The position numbers and the translations under genes are program-made. Positions 25,696-33,300 of a stretch of DNA of 64,000 nt are shown in pieces (positions within the stretch are counted from its first letter, which is position 1; each line of letters opens with the position of its first letter). The notes below the pieces were generated by a model. That model saw nothing but the letters and a program-made list of their open reading frames with translations. It had not been told where the DNA came from and did not search any database. Source of the DNA: RGIG4608 sp964413365 (lineage in GTDB: Bacteria; Bacillota; Clostridia; Oscillospirales; CAG-272). Location: the NCBI GenBank assembly GCA_964413365.1, contig CAYPRM010000002.1, positions 1 through 64,000 on the forward strand, given 5' to 3'.

Positions 25696-28284
25696 TTATT
25701 CATCAGGATCAAGATATCTCAATCTGACCGTTATAACGCTGCCCGACGGCAACACCGTGCCCGGCGGTGCCGACTGCTCGATGACCGTCGCTCCTGCGCC
25801 TATCATACCGTTCGTCGCTCCCACTATGCGGACGTTGAAACCTGCACAGGTGAGTGCTCTGTTTGCCTCGTATGCACTAAGTCCTACAAGGCTCGGAACG
25901 GTGGCGTCCGCGCTCGGCGTGGCATCTCCCGTATAGAGCGTTATTTTCTTGTTCGATGCGTCAATGACCGTGCCCGACGCAGGTATCTGCGATACGACCG
26001 TGCCACCCGTGCCCTTGATGCTGACATCAAAGCCGCCCTCGTGCGCAAGCCTCTCCGCATCCGTCGCGGACATTCCGACAAGATCGGGAGTGCTCACCTC
26101 GCAAATGAGGCTCTCATCCCTTTCCTTACCAATGTAGGGGAGGATCTTATCCATGAGCGCCCCAACATAGGGTGCGGCTACGACACTTCCGTAAAGGACG
26201 CCGGTGCTCGGCTCATCGACCATTATAAGTGCCGCGATCTCAGGCTCGTCGGACGGTGCGAAGGCGACGCAGGAGCAGACGTAGGGCTCGACTCCCTCCA
26301 CTCGGAAATCATTTCCCTTCTTCTCACTCGTGCCCGTTTTCGCCGCGATCCTGTACCCTGCGACGTAGGCGTTTTTCGCACCTCCGTCCCCCGAAACGCC
26401 GCTCTCAAGAATTCCCGCGAGCGTCCTGCAGACCTCAGTGCTCACCACCTGACGCTTTATCTGTACCTCGTGTGAATACAAGGTCTCGCCGTCCGCGTCC
26501 GTGATGCTTTCTACTATATATGGCTCAAGCAGGTAACCGCCGTTTGCAACTGCGGCCACTGCCATTATATGCTGTATTGGTGTAACGTTGAAATTCTGAC
26601 CGAAGGCGTATATTGCAAGGTCGAGAGAGGTCATGGCATTTCTTGTCTTGATGATCCCTCTGCCCTCACCCGGAAGGTCGATGCCCGTTTTCTCGAGGTA
26701 TCCGAACGCTCCGAAGCGGTCGTAAAACGCCTCTGTGCCGATCCTCTCGCCGAGAGTCATGAACCAAACCACCTGACGCTTTATCTGTACCTCGTGTGAA
26801 TACAAGGTCTCGCCGTCCGCGTCCGTGATGCTTTCTACTATATATGGCTCAAGCAGGTAACCGCCGTTTGCAACTGCGGCCACTGCCATTATATGCTGTA
26901 TTGGTGTAACGTTGAAATTCTGACCGAAGGCGTATATTGCAAGGTCGAGAGAGGTCATGGCATTTCTTGTCTTGATGATCCCTCTGCCCTCACCCGGAAG
27001 GTCGATGCCCGTTTTCTCGAGGTATCCGAACGCTCCGAAGCGGTCGTAAAACGCCTCTGTGCCGATCCTCTCGCCGAGAGTCATGAACCAAACGTTGCAG
27101 GACTGCGTGAGTCCCTCCGAAAATGTCAGGCTCCCATGTCCCCGTGTCTTGTGGCAATGTATCGTATGCCCCGAGACGGAGAGCGAGCCGCCGCAGAAAA
27201 CTCTGTCGCTCGCGATATTGACCTTACCCTCGCTAAGTGCCATAGCCGAGGTCAGTATCTTGAAGGTCGAGCCGGGAATGTAGGAATCGGAGACTGCCTT
27301 ATTTCTCCACATTTCAAGGAGATATGCGGAATATGCCGCTCTGTATTCGTCGCTTCCCTGCTCATATCCGTCCCTTGCAAGCAGGTCGGAATAATATGCA
27401 TTGAGCACTCTCGGATCGTTGAGATCGTACCCCGGGACCGTCGCCATGGCGAGTATCGCGCCCGTTTTGACATTCACAACTATTCCGCAGGCTCTGTTCT
27501 TAGCGTCGCTCTCGCCGACAGCCTCAAGCAGCTGCTCCTCAAGAGCGCTCTGTATGTATGCATCCAGCGTGGTCTGCAGGCTCGCGCCGCTGACCGCGGG
27601 TATGTAGCTTTCGTATTCATAGGGCAGCTCGTTTCCAAAGGAATCTCTTGCGGTAATGTAGTAGCCGTCCGTTCCTCGCAGGCTTTCGTCGTAGTACGCT
27701 TCAAGTCCCCAGACGCCCTTTGCGTCCGAGCTCGTAAAGCCTATCACCGACGAGGCGAGCGTCCCGTTTGGATAATATCTCGAATATCCCGCCTCGACGA
27801 ACACCATGTCGTGGTAGGAATTTTCCTCTATAAATTTTCTCACTCCGTCAGCGATCTCATCGGAGGCACCGCTCATCACCGTCCTGTCGAGGTAGCCCGT
27901 ATAGGTGGTGTGCTTCAGTATCTCGTCGTAGTCAAGGGAGAGGATCTGCGAGAGTCCGCGGGATATGTGCTCTGCGTAGCAGATGTCAATTCCTGCGCGG
28001 TCCGCTCTTCTCTGCTCCTTCGCTATCGCGGAGGGGGAGATGAATATTCTGTATGTTGTAACGGAGGTGGCAAGCACCCTGCCGTATCTGTCGTATATAT
28101 TTCCACGCGGTGCGCGCGTGGGGCTTTGCGTCGTCATCTGATCGAGCACCTTGTCAAGGTAGAGATCAAAGTCGACGGTCTGTATATAAAGCACTCTTAT
28201 GAGTAATGCCGCGAGCATCAGAAGCACAAGTGCCAGGCACAGTGCGGATCTCGCGCGTCCCGAAAAGCTAACGTATCCTCTCAT
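25696..28284 (-). CDS. Division class B penicillin-binding protein (FtsI/SpoVD-like, PASTA) with internal duplication
   Basis: Septal peptidoglycan transpeptidase, 862 residues from the ATG at 28284 (AGGGG upstream; a GTG at 28299 is less likely). One N-terminal membrane segment, a PBP dimer domain, the transpeptidase domain, then two PASTA domains ('TPDLVGMSATDAERLA', 'VPSLVGLSAYEANRAL'). Active-site motifs: Ser339 in 'GSTFK', Ser395 in 'SCN', Lys649 in 'KTG'. An exact 108-residue block starting 'VWFMTLGERIG' is present twice in tandem between SCN and KTG. Without the extra copy KTG would start at 541, very close to the S337/S395/K547 spacing of pneumococcal PBP2x. As drawn, the enzyme may not fold; an assembly error or a real recent duplication are both possible. 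Confidence 0.92.
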   Translation of the reverse strand: MRGYVSFSGRARSALCLALVLLMLAALLIRVLYIQTVDFDLYLDKVLDQMTTQSPTRAPRGNIYDRYGRVLATSVTTYRIFISPSAIAKEQRRADRAGIDICYAEHISRGLSQILSLDYDEILKHTTYTGYLDRTVMSGASDEIADGVRKFIEENSYHDMVFVEAGYSRYYPNGTLASSVIGFTSSDAKGVWGLEAYYDESLRGTDGYYITARDSFGNELPYEYESYIPAVSGASLQTTLDAYIQSALEEQLLEAVGESDAKNRACGIVVNVKTGAILAMATVPGYDLNDPRVLNAYYSDLLARDGYEQGSDEYRAAYSAYLLEMWRNKAVSDSYIPGSTFKILTSAMALSEGKVNIASDRVFCGGSLSVSGHTIHCHKTRGHGSLTFSEGLTQSCNVWFMTLGERIGTEAFYDRFGAFGYLEKTGIDLPGEGRGIIKTRNAMTSLDLAIYAFGQNFNVTPIQHIMAVAAVANGGYLLEPYIVESITDADGETLYSHEVQIKRQVVWFMTLGERIGTEAFYDRFGAFGYLEKTGIDLPGEGRGIIKTRNAMTSLDLAIYAFGQNFNVTPIQHIMAVAAVANGGYLLEPYIVESITDADGETLYSHEVQIKRQVVSTEVCRTLAGILESGVSGDGGAKNAYVAGYRIAAKTGTSEKKGNDFRVEGVEPYVCSCVAFAPSDEPEIAALIMVDEPSTGVLYGSVVAAPYVGALMDKILPYIGKERDESLICEVSTPDLVGMSATDAERLAHEGGFDVSIKGTGGTVVSQIPASGTVIDASNKKITLYTGDATPSADATVPSLVGLSAYEANRALTCAGFNVRIVGATNGMIGAGATVIEQSAPPGTVLPSGSVITVRLRYLDPDE
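26444..26767 (-). repeat. Copy 1 of an exact 324-bp tandem duplication
   Basis: Identical to 26768-27091; identity runs two bases past the unit (26768-26769 with 27092-27093), i.e. a 2-bp junction homology. 324 bp is 108 codons, so the frame is kept. Confidence 0.95.
26768..27091 (-). repeat. Copy 2 of an exact 324-bp tandem duplication
   Basis: Second identical unit inside the PBP transpeptidase domain; see the PBP entry. Confidence 0.95.
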
Positions 28285-28318
28285 ACGAACCCCTTCCACC
28301 GACCGTATTTAAGAAAAA

Positions 28319-28552
28319 TAAACGGTGAGAGCCGGATTCAAGCAAATGGGCCGTTGCTCTTGCTCCGCGTCGGAAGTCTAACCTCCACGAAAGACACCGA
28401 CCTGCTCTTCACCGTTTTTCAAGTGTGGCAAATGGAAATTGATCTGCCCTCCATATAATATGCAGGGAGGACTGATCTTATGATACCCGACTCGGGCGTC
28501 GGATATGCTAAGAGGTGCTTGCGGCTGTTCTGCCGCATTTTATTTTTGTTTT
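28319..28552 (+). ncRNA. Candidate structured RNA: three-way junction plus terminator
   Basis: A 271-bp gap between the PBP gene and the tail-anchored protein gene folds strongly. P1: AACGGTGA (28321-28328) with TCACCGTT (28409-28416), extended by GAGC/GCTC. P2: CGGA (28333-28336) with TCCG (28364-28367), enclosing an AGCAA/TTGCT arm. P3: GTCGG (28369-28373) with CCGAC (28397-28401), enclosing GTCT/AGAC and a 12-nt loop holding CCTCC. Further hairpins: CCCTCC/GGGAGG (28447-28479) and a TCTTA/TAAGA arm around CCGAC/GTCGG (28476-28513). Last is TGCGGC/GCCGCA (28520-28537) followed by a T-rich tract, a terminator on the plus strand. That suggests a plus-strand RNA antisense to the operon direction. 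No clear plus-strand promoter is seen. A minus-strand leader of the PBP gene is the alternative. I do not recognise the class. Confidence 0.45.
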
Positions 28553-28555
28553 TAT

Positions 28556-29176
28556 TTACGAGAAAAGTAAAATTATCGAAATTATTATGAGTATCAGCGA
28601 CGCACATACCGCGCCGATAGCTATCAGAGCGGTCATCGGGAGCTTTTTTCTCTCCGATCTCGCCCGTTCCGCCCTTTTGGGGGCTTTTTCGGTGGTATCG
28701 TGGGCTTTTTTCGTCATACCTGCGCTCTCGCCGCTTCCCTTTTTGGAAGTAGGGCGCGGAGCATCGGGCTTTACCCTAAGATCTCCGCCTGCACGCTTGC
28801 GCAAGGTCGCGCCGACGTCCGTTTTCTTCGTCTCGGTCTGCTTTGGGCTGACCTTCTTGTACCTCTCGCGGTCTATGCGGTCGAGGACGAGCCTTGTGTC
28901 GGTCTCGGCGTCGGGTGTCGGCATACGGTCCCTTGACGAGGTGCAATAATCGACGAAATCGCCGTCGGTCATATTTTTTCTCACGGTGCGCGTGCTGTCG
29001 TTCAGAGAAAGTCTGTACGAGCTTGGGGAAAGAGTGCGTGAGCGTATCTCGCACATCTCCTGCTCGCCGCTCTCCTTAGCACCGCTATAATAGCTCCTTC
29101 CGCGATCCTCATATCTTGCACAGAGCTTATCAAGGGCTGAGCTGTGCTCGCTTTTTCTGTCTTGGGGCTTCTTCAT
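28556..29176 (-). CDS. Unknown tail-anchored basic protein in the FtsL position
   Basis: 206 residues, not recognised. About 180 polar, Arg/Lys/Asp-rich residues predicted to be largely disordered and cytoplasmic, then one hydrophobic segment at the very C-terminus ('ALIAIGAVCASLILIIISIILLF'-like, ending in FS). FtsL, the usual occupant of this slot between rsmH and the PBP, has the opposite layout: a short cytoplasmic tail, a membrane span, then an external coiled coil. Here nothing remains outside the membrane. AGGGA precedes the ATG; 13 bp after the rsmH stop. It may be a lineage-specific divisome component, but that is inference from position only. Confidence 0.75.
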   Translation of the reverse strand: MKKPQDRKSEHSSALDKLCARYEDRGRSYYSGAKESGEQEMCEIRSRTLSPSSYRLSLNDSTRTVRKNMTDGDFVDYCTSSRDRMPTPDAETDTRLVLDRIDRERYKKVSPKQTETKKTDVGATLRKRAGGDLRVKPDAPRPTSKKGSGESAGMTKKAHDTTEKAPKRAERARSERKKLPMTALIAIGAVCASLILIIISIILLFS

Positions 29177-29189
29177 GGTGAAGTCCCTC

Positions 29190-30125
29190 TTATATCTTCT
29201 CTGCTACTCTGAGTTTTGCGCTCTTGGAACGGCTGTTCGCCTCAAGCTCGCTCTCACTCGGAAGTATCGGCTTTTTACTTATTATCCTTATCCTCGGCGT
29301 GTTTCCGCATACGCACACGGGAAAATCCTTCGGGCAGGTGCAACCGCTCGCAAGGGATGCAAACGTCTGCTTTACTATTCTATCCTCGAGGGAATGGAAG
29401 GTGATTATCGCTATCCTTCCGCCGACGTTCATGCGTCTGACCGCCGCCCTTACCGTAGGCTCGATGACGTCAAGCTCACGGTTGACCTCGATCCTTATCG
29501 CCTGAAAAACTCGCTTTACCGAGCTCAGCTCCTCGCGTCTTGCGAAGGGCGGAACACAGCTCTTTACTATCTCGGCGAGCCTCAGAGTGCTATCTATCGG
29601 GGCGATCTCGCGTTCACGAATGATGCCGAGCGTGATGCGAGGGGCGAATTTTTCCTCGCCAAACTCGTACAGCACCCTTTTGAGTGCGTCGGGCGAATAC
29701 CCGTTGACCACGTCGTAGGCACTGCGGACTGCCCTCTTGTCCATTCTCATATCGAGGGGCGCATCGTGCATATACGAAAATCCGCGCTCCGCCGTGTCGA
29801 GCTGATAGGACGAAACTCCAAGATCAAGGAGCAGACCGTCTATTTTTTCGATACCGAGCCTGTCGAGCACTGCATCGAGGTTTGAAAAATTATCTCTCAC
29901 GACCTTGACTCTCTCCCCAAAGGGGCTGAGCCTCTCGCCTATCACCTTAATGGCGTCAGCGTCCTGATCGATCGCTATGAGCGTACCGCTCGTGAGCCTT
30001 GCGGCTATCTGTGCGGAATGTCCCGCGCCTCCCGCCGTGCCGTCAACATAAATACCGTCGGGCTTTATGTCAAGGGCGTCAATGCTCTCCCCGAGCATTA
30101 CCGAAAAGTGAGAGAATTCCTTCAT
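29190..30125 (-). CDS. rsmH: 16S rRNA (cytosine-1402-N4)-methyltransferase RsmH
   Basis: Methylates C1402 of 16S rRNA in the ribosomal P site using SAM; 311 residues from the ATG at 30125. An in-frame start 57 bp further upstream would lie within mraZ and was rejected. The N-terminus 'HFSVMLGESIDALDIKPDG', the SAM loop 'VDGTAGGAGHSAQIA', 'IDGLLLDLGVSSYQLD' and 'ITFHSLEDRIVK' are family-typical. There is one base between the mraZ stop and this ATG and no strong ribosome site, pointing to coupled translation. Confidence 0.97.
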   Translation of the reverse strand: MKEFSHFSVMLGESIDALDIKPDGIYVDGTAGGAGHSAQIAARLTSGTLIAIDQDADAIKVIGERLSPFGERVKVVRDNFSNLDAVLDRLGIEKIDGLLLDLGVSSYQLDTAERGFSYMHDAPLDMRMDKRAVRSAYDVVNGYSPDALKRVLYEFGEEKFAPRITLGIIREREIAPIDSTLRLAEIVKSCVPPFARREELSSVKRVFQAIRIEVNRELDVIEPTVRAAVRRMNVGGRIAIITFHSLEDRIVKQTFASLASGCTCPKDFPVCVCGNTPRIRIISKKPILPSESELEANSRSKSAKLRVAEKI

Positions 30126-30126
30126 A

Positions 30127-30549
30127 TTACAGACCGACTGCCTCAAGAGCGTCAATAAGAGCAGCCATATCCATCTCCTCATCGTTGCGTCTGTAAAGAT
30201 CAGCCGACCAGATCTCGGCGTAATCTCCGCATCCGACGATGACGGTCTCCTTGGATATCTGCGCGTATTTCAGCATCTCGGAGGGGATAACGATCCTTCC
30301 CTGCGCGTCCGCCTCAAGCTCGACGGAATGACCGTAGAGGTAGCGAACGAGCGGCTCTGAGAACTTTCTGTCCATCTCCTTTATGGGAGTAACGTACCTT
30401 TCCCATTCCTCGGGCGAGCAGATCTTAAGATAATTTCCTCTGAGGCTCTGCGAGACGACAAAGGTCTTACCTATCTCGAGTCTTATCTTCGACGGCACGA
30501 AAAGTCTGTTTTTCGTATCAACATTATGAGAAAATTCACCGTGAAACAT
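30127..30549 (-). CDS. mraZ: Transcriptional regulator MraZ
   Basis: First gene of the dcw operon; an AbrB/SpoVT-like double-wing DNA-binding protein that in other bacteria represses its own operon. 140 residues from the ATG at 30549 (AAAGGAG upstream); the open frame extends further but reads through the promoter and operator. 'GEFSHNVDTKNRLFVPSKIR' and 'EADAQGRIVIPSEMLKYA' are the two repeated DNA-binding halves. Direct repeats matching MraZ boxes lie 37-56 bp before the start codon. Confidence 0.97.
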   Translation of the reverse strand: MFHGEFSHNVDTKNRLFVPSKIRLEIGKTFVVSQSLRGNYLKICSPEEWERYVTPIKEMDRKFSEPLVRYLYGHSVELEADAQGRIVIPSEMLKYAQISKETVIVGCGDYAEIWSADLYRRNDEEMDMAALIDALEAVGL

Positions 30550-30585
30550 AATTTCTGCTCCTTTCCGAGAGATTTGGCGGCTTTT

Positions 30586-30605
30586 CCACCACTTTGAACC
30601 ACTTT
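30586..30605 (-). promoter_or_regulatory. Probable MraZ operator (two AAAGTGGT direct repeats)
   Basis: On the minus strand two 10-bp direct repeats, AAAGTGGTTC (30605-30596) and AAAGTGGTGG (30595-30586), match the repeated GTGG-type boxes bound by MraZ in other Firmicutes and mollicutes. A CGTGGG/CCCACG hairpin (30606-30624) lies between them and the -10 box. Confidence 0.7.
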
Positions 30606-30634
30606 CGTGGGTTTTTCCCCCACGACGCATCACT

Positions 30635-30663
30635 ATTATACTAAATACACAGAAAAATTGCAA
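30635..30663 (-). promoter_or_regulatory. Promoter of the dcw operon (mraZ)
   Basis: Minus strand TTGCAA (30663-30658), 17-bp spacer, TATAAT (30640-30635). Confidence 0.7.
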
Positions 30664-30759
30664 TAGCTTTTTTGAAAAAACTGAAATTTATTTTATTAAT
30701 TTTTTTATTTTCTTTTATGAATTTTTTGTGAAGTGTATGCTTTGAGCCTTCAGAACGCG

Positions 30760-30793
30760 AAAAATCCACCCCACGCGATGCGTGGGGTGGATT
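30760..30793 (-). terminator. Terminator of the LRR lipoprotein gene
   Basis: Perfect 14-bp stem AATCCACCCCACGC (30763-30776) / GCGTGGGGTGGATT (30780-30793), 3-nt loop; short T tract on the minus-strand 3' side. Confidence 0.75.
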
Positions 30794-30810
30794 GGATCTT
30801 GTGTTATATT

Positions 30811-32946
30811 CTATTCGTTGGTTGAGTTGATCAATACAGTTCCGTCGGTGCAAATTACGGTGCAGTCCGTCAGATCCTCGGACCAGTCGTTTTCAAAGTA
30901 TAGATCCTTCTGCATAGTATTCCATTGTTCAACAGTTCCCTCGTAATTGATCTTTTTGAGCGAGGTCCACTCGATGAACGGCATTCCGAAACCAGTAATG
31001 CTCACAGGAATGGTTACTGACTTGATGGAAGGGCATGCTGCAAGTCCCCAAGAGTCTATTCGGCTCATGCTCTCAGGGAAGATCAGCTCCTCGAGCCATA
31101 CTGTATTTGTGAAGCAGCCATATTCCATATTTTCCACGCCCTCGGGGATCGTGTAGCTCTTAGCCTTGCTTCCCTTAGCGTAGGATATCATGGTCTTGCC
31201 GTCCTTGGAGAACAGGCATCCGTCAATAGTCTTGAAGCGTTCGCTGTTCTCACTTATATTTATGCTCACGAGCGATGCACAGTTTTCAAATGCCGCACCC
31301 GTAACGCTCTCAATACCGTCAGGAAGATTTATCTGTTCAAGATACATAGCACCGCTGATTGAGTCGTACTGCAGCTTCTTGACCGTGGTCGGGAGCGTGA
31401 ATACCCTATCCTTCTTTCCGATGGCGTATGTGAGCAGCATACTGCCGTCCTTGGTGTAGAGATCTCCGTCGATGGACGTATAGACCGTATTGTCCTCACT
31501 CACGGTAATGCTCTCAAGCGAGGTGCAATAGGTCAACGCATAGCACTCCATCTCCGTAAGACTTGCGGGAAGGGTTATGCTCTTGAGATTATTGACCTTC
31601 CAGAATGCGTAGTCGCATATCTTGGTAACGCCGTCGGGGACCTCAAAGCTTGTCGCAGTATTGCCCTGTGCATAGAAATACAGAACAGTACCGTCCTTGC
31701 TGTATATCGCGTTATCGCACGATTTATAATTTGGATTTTCCTCGTCAATTTCAATAATACGCACCGAGGGGCATCCCAAAAACATAACTTCGCTCATGGT
31801 TGTAAGAGTCTTCGAAATGTACAGCTCCTCCAACTCAGGACACATATTAAACCCACTACCTACCATTGAATTCACGCCGTCATTCATAATCACCTTCTTG
31901 AGCTTGGGGCAATTTGCAAACGCACTGTACATGGTGAGAGAATTGCCGTTCAGCGTTACCGTCTCGAGCGCCTCGCAATTATAAAATGATCCGGATATCA
32001 TCTCAAGCGTAGTAGGTGTCGTTAAGTTCTTGAGGTAGATGCATCCGCCGAAGGCACTCATTTCCAAGCTCTTTACTCCCTCGGGAATAGTGAAGGACTC
32101 TCCCTCCTTGCTCGCAGGGTAGCAGTACAGAGTCTCACCGTTATAGCTGTAGAGTACATTGTCAACGCTCTTGAACTTGGTATTTCCCTCGCTCACATCG
32201 ATCTCTGCAAGTGTCGGGATCTCGGCGAGAATGTAGCAGAAGTAATAAGGATTCAAGCCATTGCCCAATACCATTTTTCTAAGGGAATCGCATCCCTCAA
32301 ACGGCATGAGCTTATCATAATAAATACTCGTAATGCTGTCGGGTATGACGAGTGTCTCGAGCGTTTTAAGATTCATAAGCGCGCCCTCGTAAACACAGGT
32401 CACGGGCTTGCCGAGGTATGTGCTCGGCAATACGAGAGTGTCCTCGGTAAATCCCGTGAGACTCTTGATGCCGTAGGACTCGCCGTTATTGCGGAGCTCA
32501 AAGGTCATATTTAGCATGGGGATCACCTTGGTCTCAGCCGTCTTACCGCAGGTGGAGCACTCCTTGTGCTTGGAGCCCGCCTCCTCCGCGGTGGCGTTCT
32601 TGTCTATGATCCAGTCCCCTCCCTTGTGTCCCGTGGCGGAAATAGTCTGCTGCGCCGTGATGACCTCGTTGCAGGTCGAGCAATGCGAGCCCTCGGTCTT
32701 GCCGTCGTCCTCACAGGTCGCAGGAACAGCCGCATCCGTTACGGGGGTGTGTACATGGGTGCTCGGCGGATCGTCGCCCTCACTCGGATCGACGGATGGT
32801 GCGGGCTTTGTCGTCGTGGATGTGGCAGTAGTAGTCGTGGTCGTGGTCGCAGGGCGCAGGATCTCAAGATACCTGCACGATGAGAGTGCGAGCACGGCGA
32901 TACATATTACCACGATAATGATCAGATCTTTGAAAATAGCTTTCAT
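30811..32946 (-). CDS. BspA-type leucine-rich-repeat surface lipoprotein
   Basis: Secreted lipoprotein, 711 residues. Signal peptide with lipobox 'LALSSC', then a Thr-rich spacer (ATTTTTTTATSTTTK). A segment follows with two CxxC pairs ('HCSTCNEV', 'ECSTCGKT'), each in an H-x..G-x-W context, as in Ig-like/zinc-ribbon-like repeats of Clostridial surface proteins. From about residue 150 a long array of LRR_5 repeats of BspA/TpLRR type follows ('LVIPDSITSIYYDKLMPFEG', 'FEVPDGVTKICDYAFW', 'YTIPEGVENMEYGCF'). Such proteins bind host or bacterial surface ligands. AAGGAGGG precedes the ATG; single-gene unit with its own promoter and terminator. Confidence 0.9.
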   Translation of the reverse strand: MKAIFKDLIIIVVICIAVLALSSCRYLEILRPATTTTTTTATSTTTKPAPSVDPSEGDDPPSTHVHTPVTDAAVPATCEDDGKTEGSHCSTCNEVITAQQTISATGHKGGDWIIDKNATAEEAGSKHKECSTCGKTAETKVIPMLNMTFELRNNGESYGIKSLTGFTEDTLVLPSTYLGKPVTCVYEGALMNLKTLETLVIPDSITSIYYDKLMPFEGCDSLRKMVLGNGLNPYYFCYILAEIPTLAEIDVSEGNTKFKSVDNVLYSYNGETLYCYPASKEGESFTIPEGVKSLEMSAFGGCIYLKNLTTPTTLEMISGSFYNCEALETVTLNGNSLTMYSAFANCPKLKKVIMNDGVNSMVGSGFNMCPELEELYISKTLTTMSEVMFLGCPSVRIIEIDEENPNYKSCDNAIYSKDGTVLYFYAQGNTATSFEVPDGVTKICDYAFWKVNNLKSITLPASLTEMECYALTYCTSLESITVSEDNTVYTSIDGDLYTKDGSMLLTYAIGKKDRVFTLPTTVKKLQYDSISGAMYLEQINLPDGIESVTGAAFENCASLVSINISENSERFKTIDGCLFSKDGKTMISYAKGSKAKSYTIPEGVENMEYGCFTNTVWLEELIFPESMSRIDSWGLAACPSIKSVTIPVSITGFGMPFIEWTSLKKINYEGTVEQWNTMQKDLYFENDWSEDLTDCTVICTDGTVLINSTNE

Positions 32947-33007
32947 AACCTTCCCTCCTTTTGGGGTGTTTATTATCCGTATTCAAAAACAACATCAGCT
33001 ATAATTC

Positions 33008-33036
33008 ATTGTACCATCTTTTATCTTTTTTGTCAA
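33008..33036 (-). promoter_or_regulatory. Promoter of the LRR lipoprotein gene
   Basis: Minus strand TTGACA (33036-33031), 17-bp spacer, TACAAT (33013-33008). Confidence 0.8.
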
Positions 33037-33095
33037 TATGTTTGTTTTTACAATTTAAGACCAATTTCGAATGTTAAATTTTCTCCAATGCTTTC

Positions 33096-33145
33096 TTCAC
33101 ATAGCGAAGCATATCGACCGCCGCAGGCGGATATCGACTTGTGAA
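33096..33145. repeat. Hairpin repeat, copy A of an interspersed family
   Basis: TTCACA (33096-33101) pairs with TGTGAA (33140-33145); inside, CCGCC/GGCGG is flanked by two direct ATATCGA copies. The TAGCGAAGCATATCGA segment matches the minus strand of the element at 37936-38018. Confidence 0.6.
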
Positions 33146-33272
33146 CAATGGCTCACCACCACACGAAGCTCGTATTGTCCAAACGACCGTGCAAGCGGTG
33201 GATGAGGTGTTCCACAATGGAAGCCGAATGATATTCAACGACATCTTTTTTAGAAGAAAATCCCCAAAAAGC

Positions 33273-33300
33273 AAAAGCCCCGGCGTCAGCTGAGGCTTTT
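33273..33300 (-). terminator. Weak terminator overlapping the end of the radical SAM gene
   Basis: AAAAGCC (33273-33279) pairs with GGCTTTT (33294-33300); the stop codon lies in the loop. The minus-strand 3' side reads GGCTTTTGCTTTTTGG. Confidence 0.5.

Larger units (their letters stand above)
32947..33285. other. Intergenic region with promoter and repeat remnant, no gene
   Basis: 339 bp. The left end holds the LRR-gene promoter. The middle holds a hairpin repeat (33096-33145). The right part has a CCTCATCCACCGC-like minus-strand stretch resembling interspersed intergenic repeats I recall from gut Clostridia. A 78-codon open frame here has no ribosome site and covers the repeat, so no gene is called. 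Confidence 0.6.

Noticed and set aside
25662..25712. Longer MurE start (25703 or 25712)
   Set aside because: No ribosome site before those codons, while GGAGGT directly precedes the ATG at 25661, which also fits normal MurE N-termini.
28319..28416. SRP RNA, tmRNA or 6S RNA
   Set aside because: Signature elements (GGAAG tetraloop region of SRP, tRNA-like ends of tmRNA, 6S bubble) were looked for and not found.
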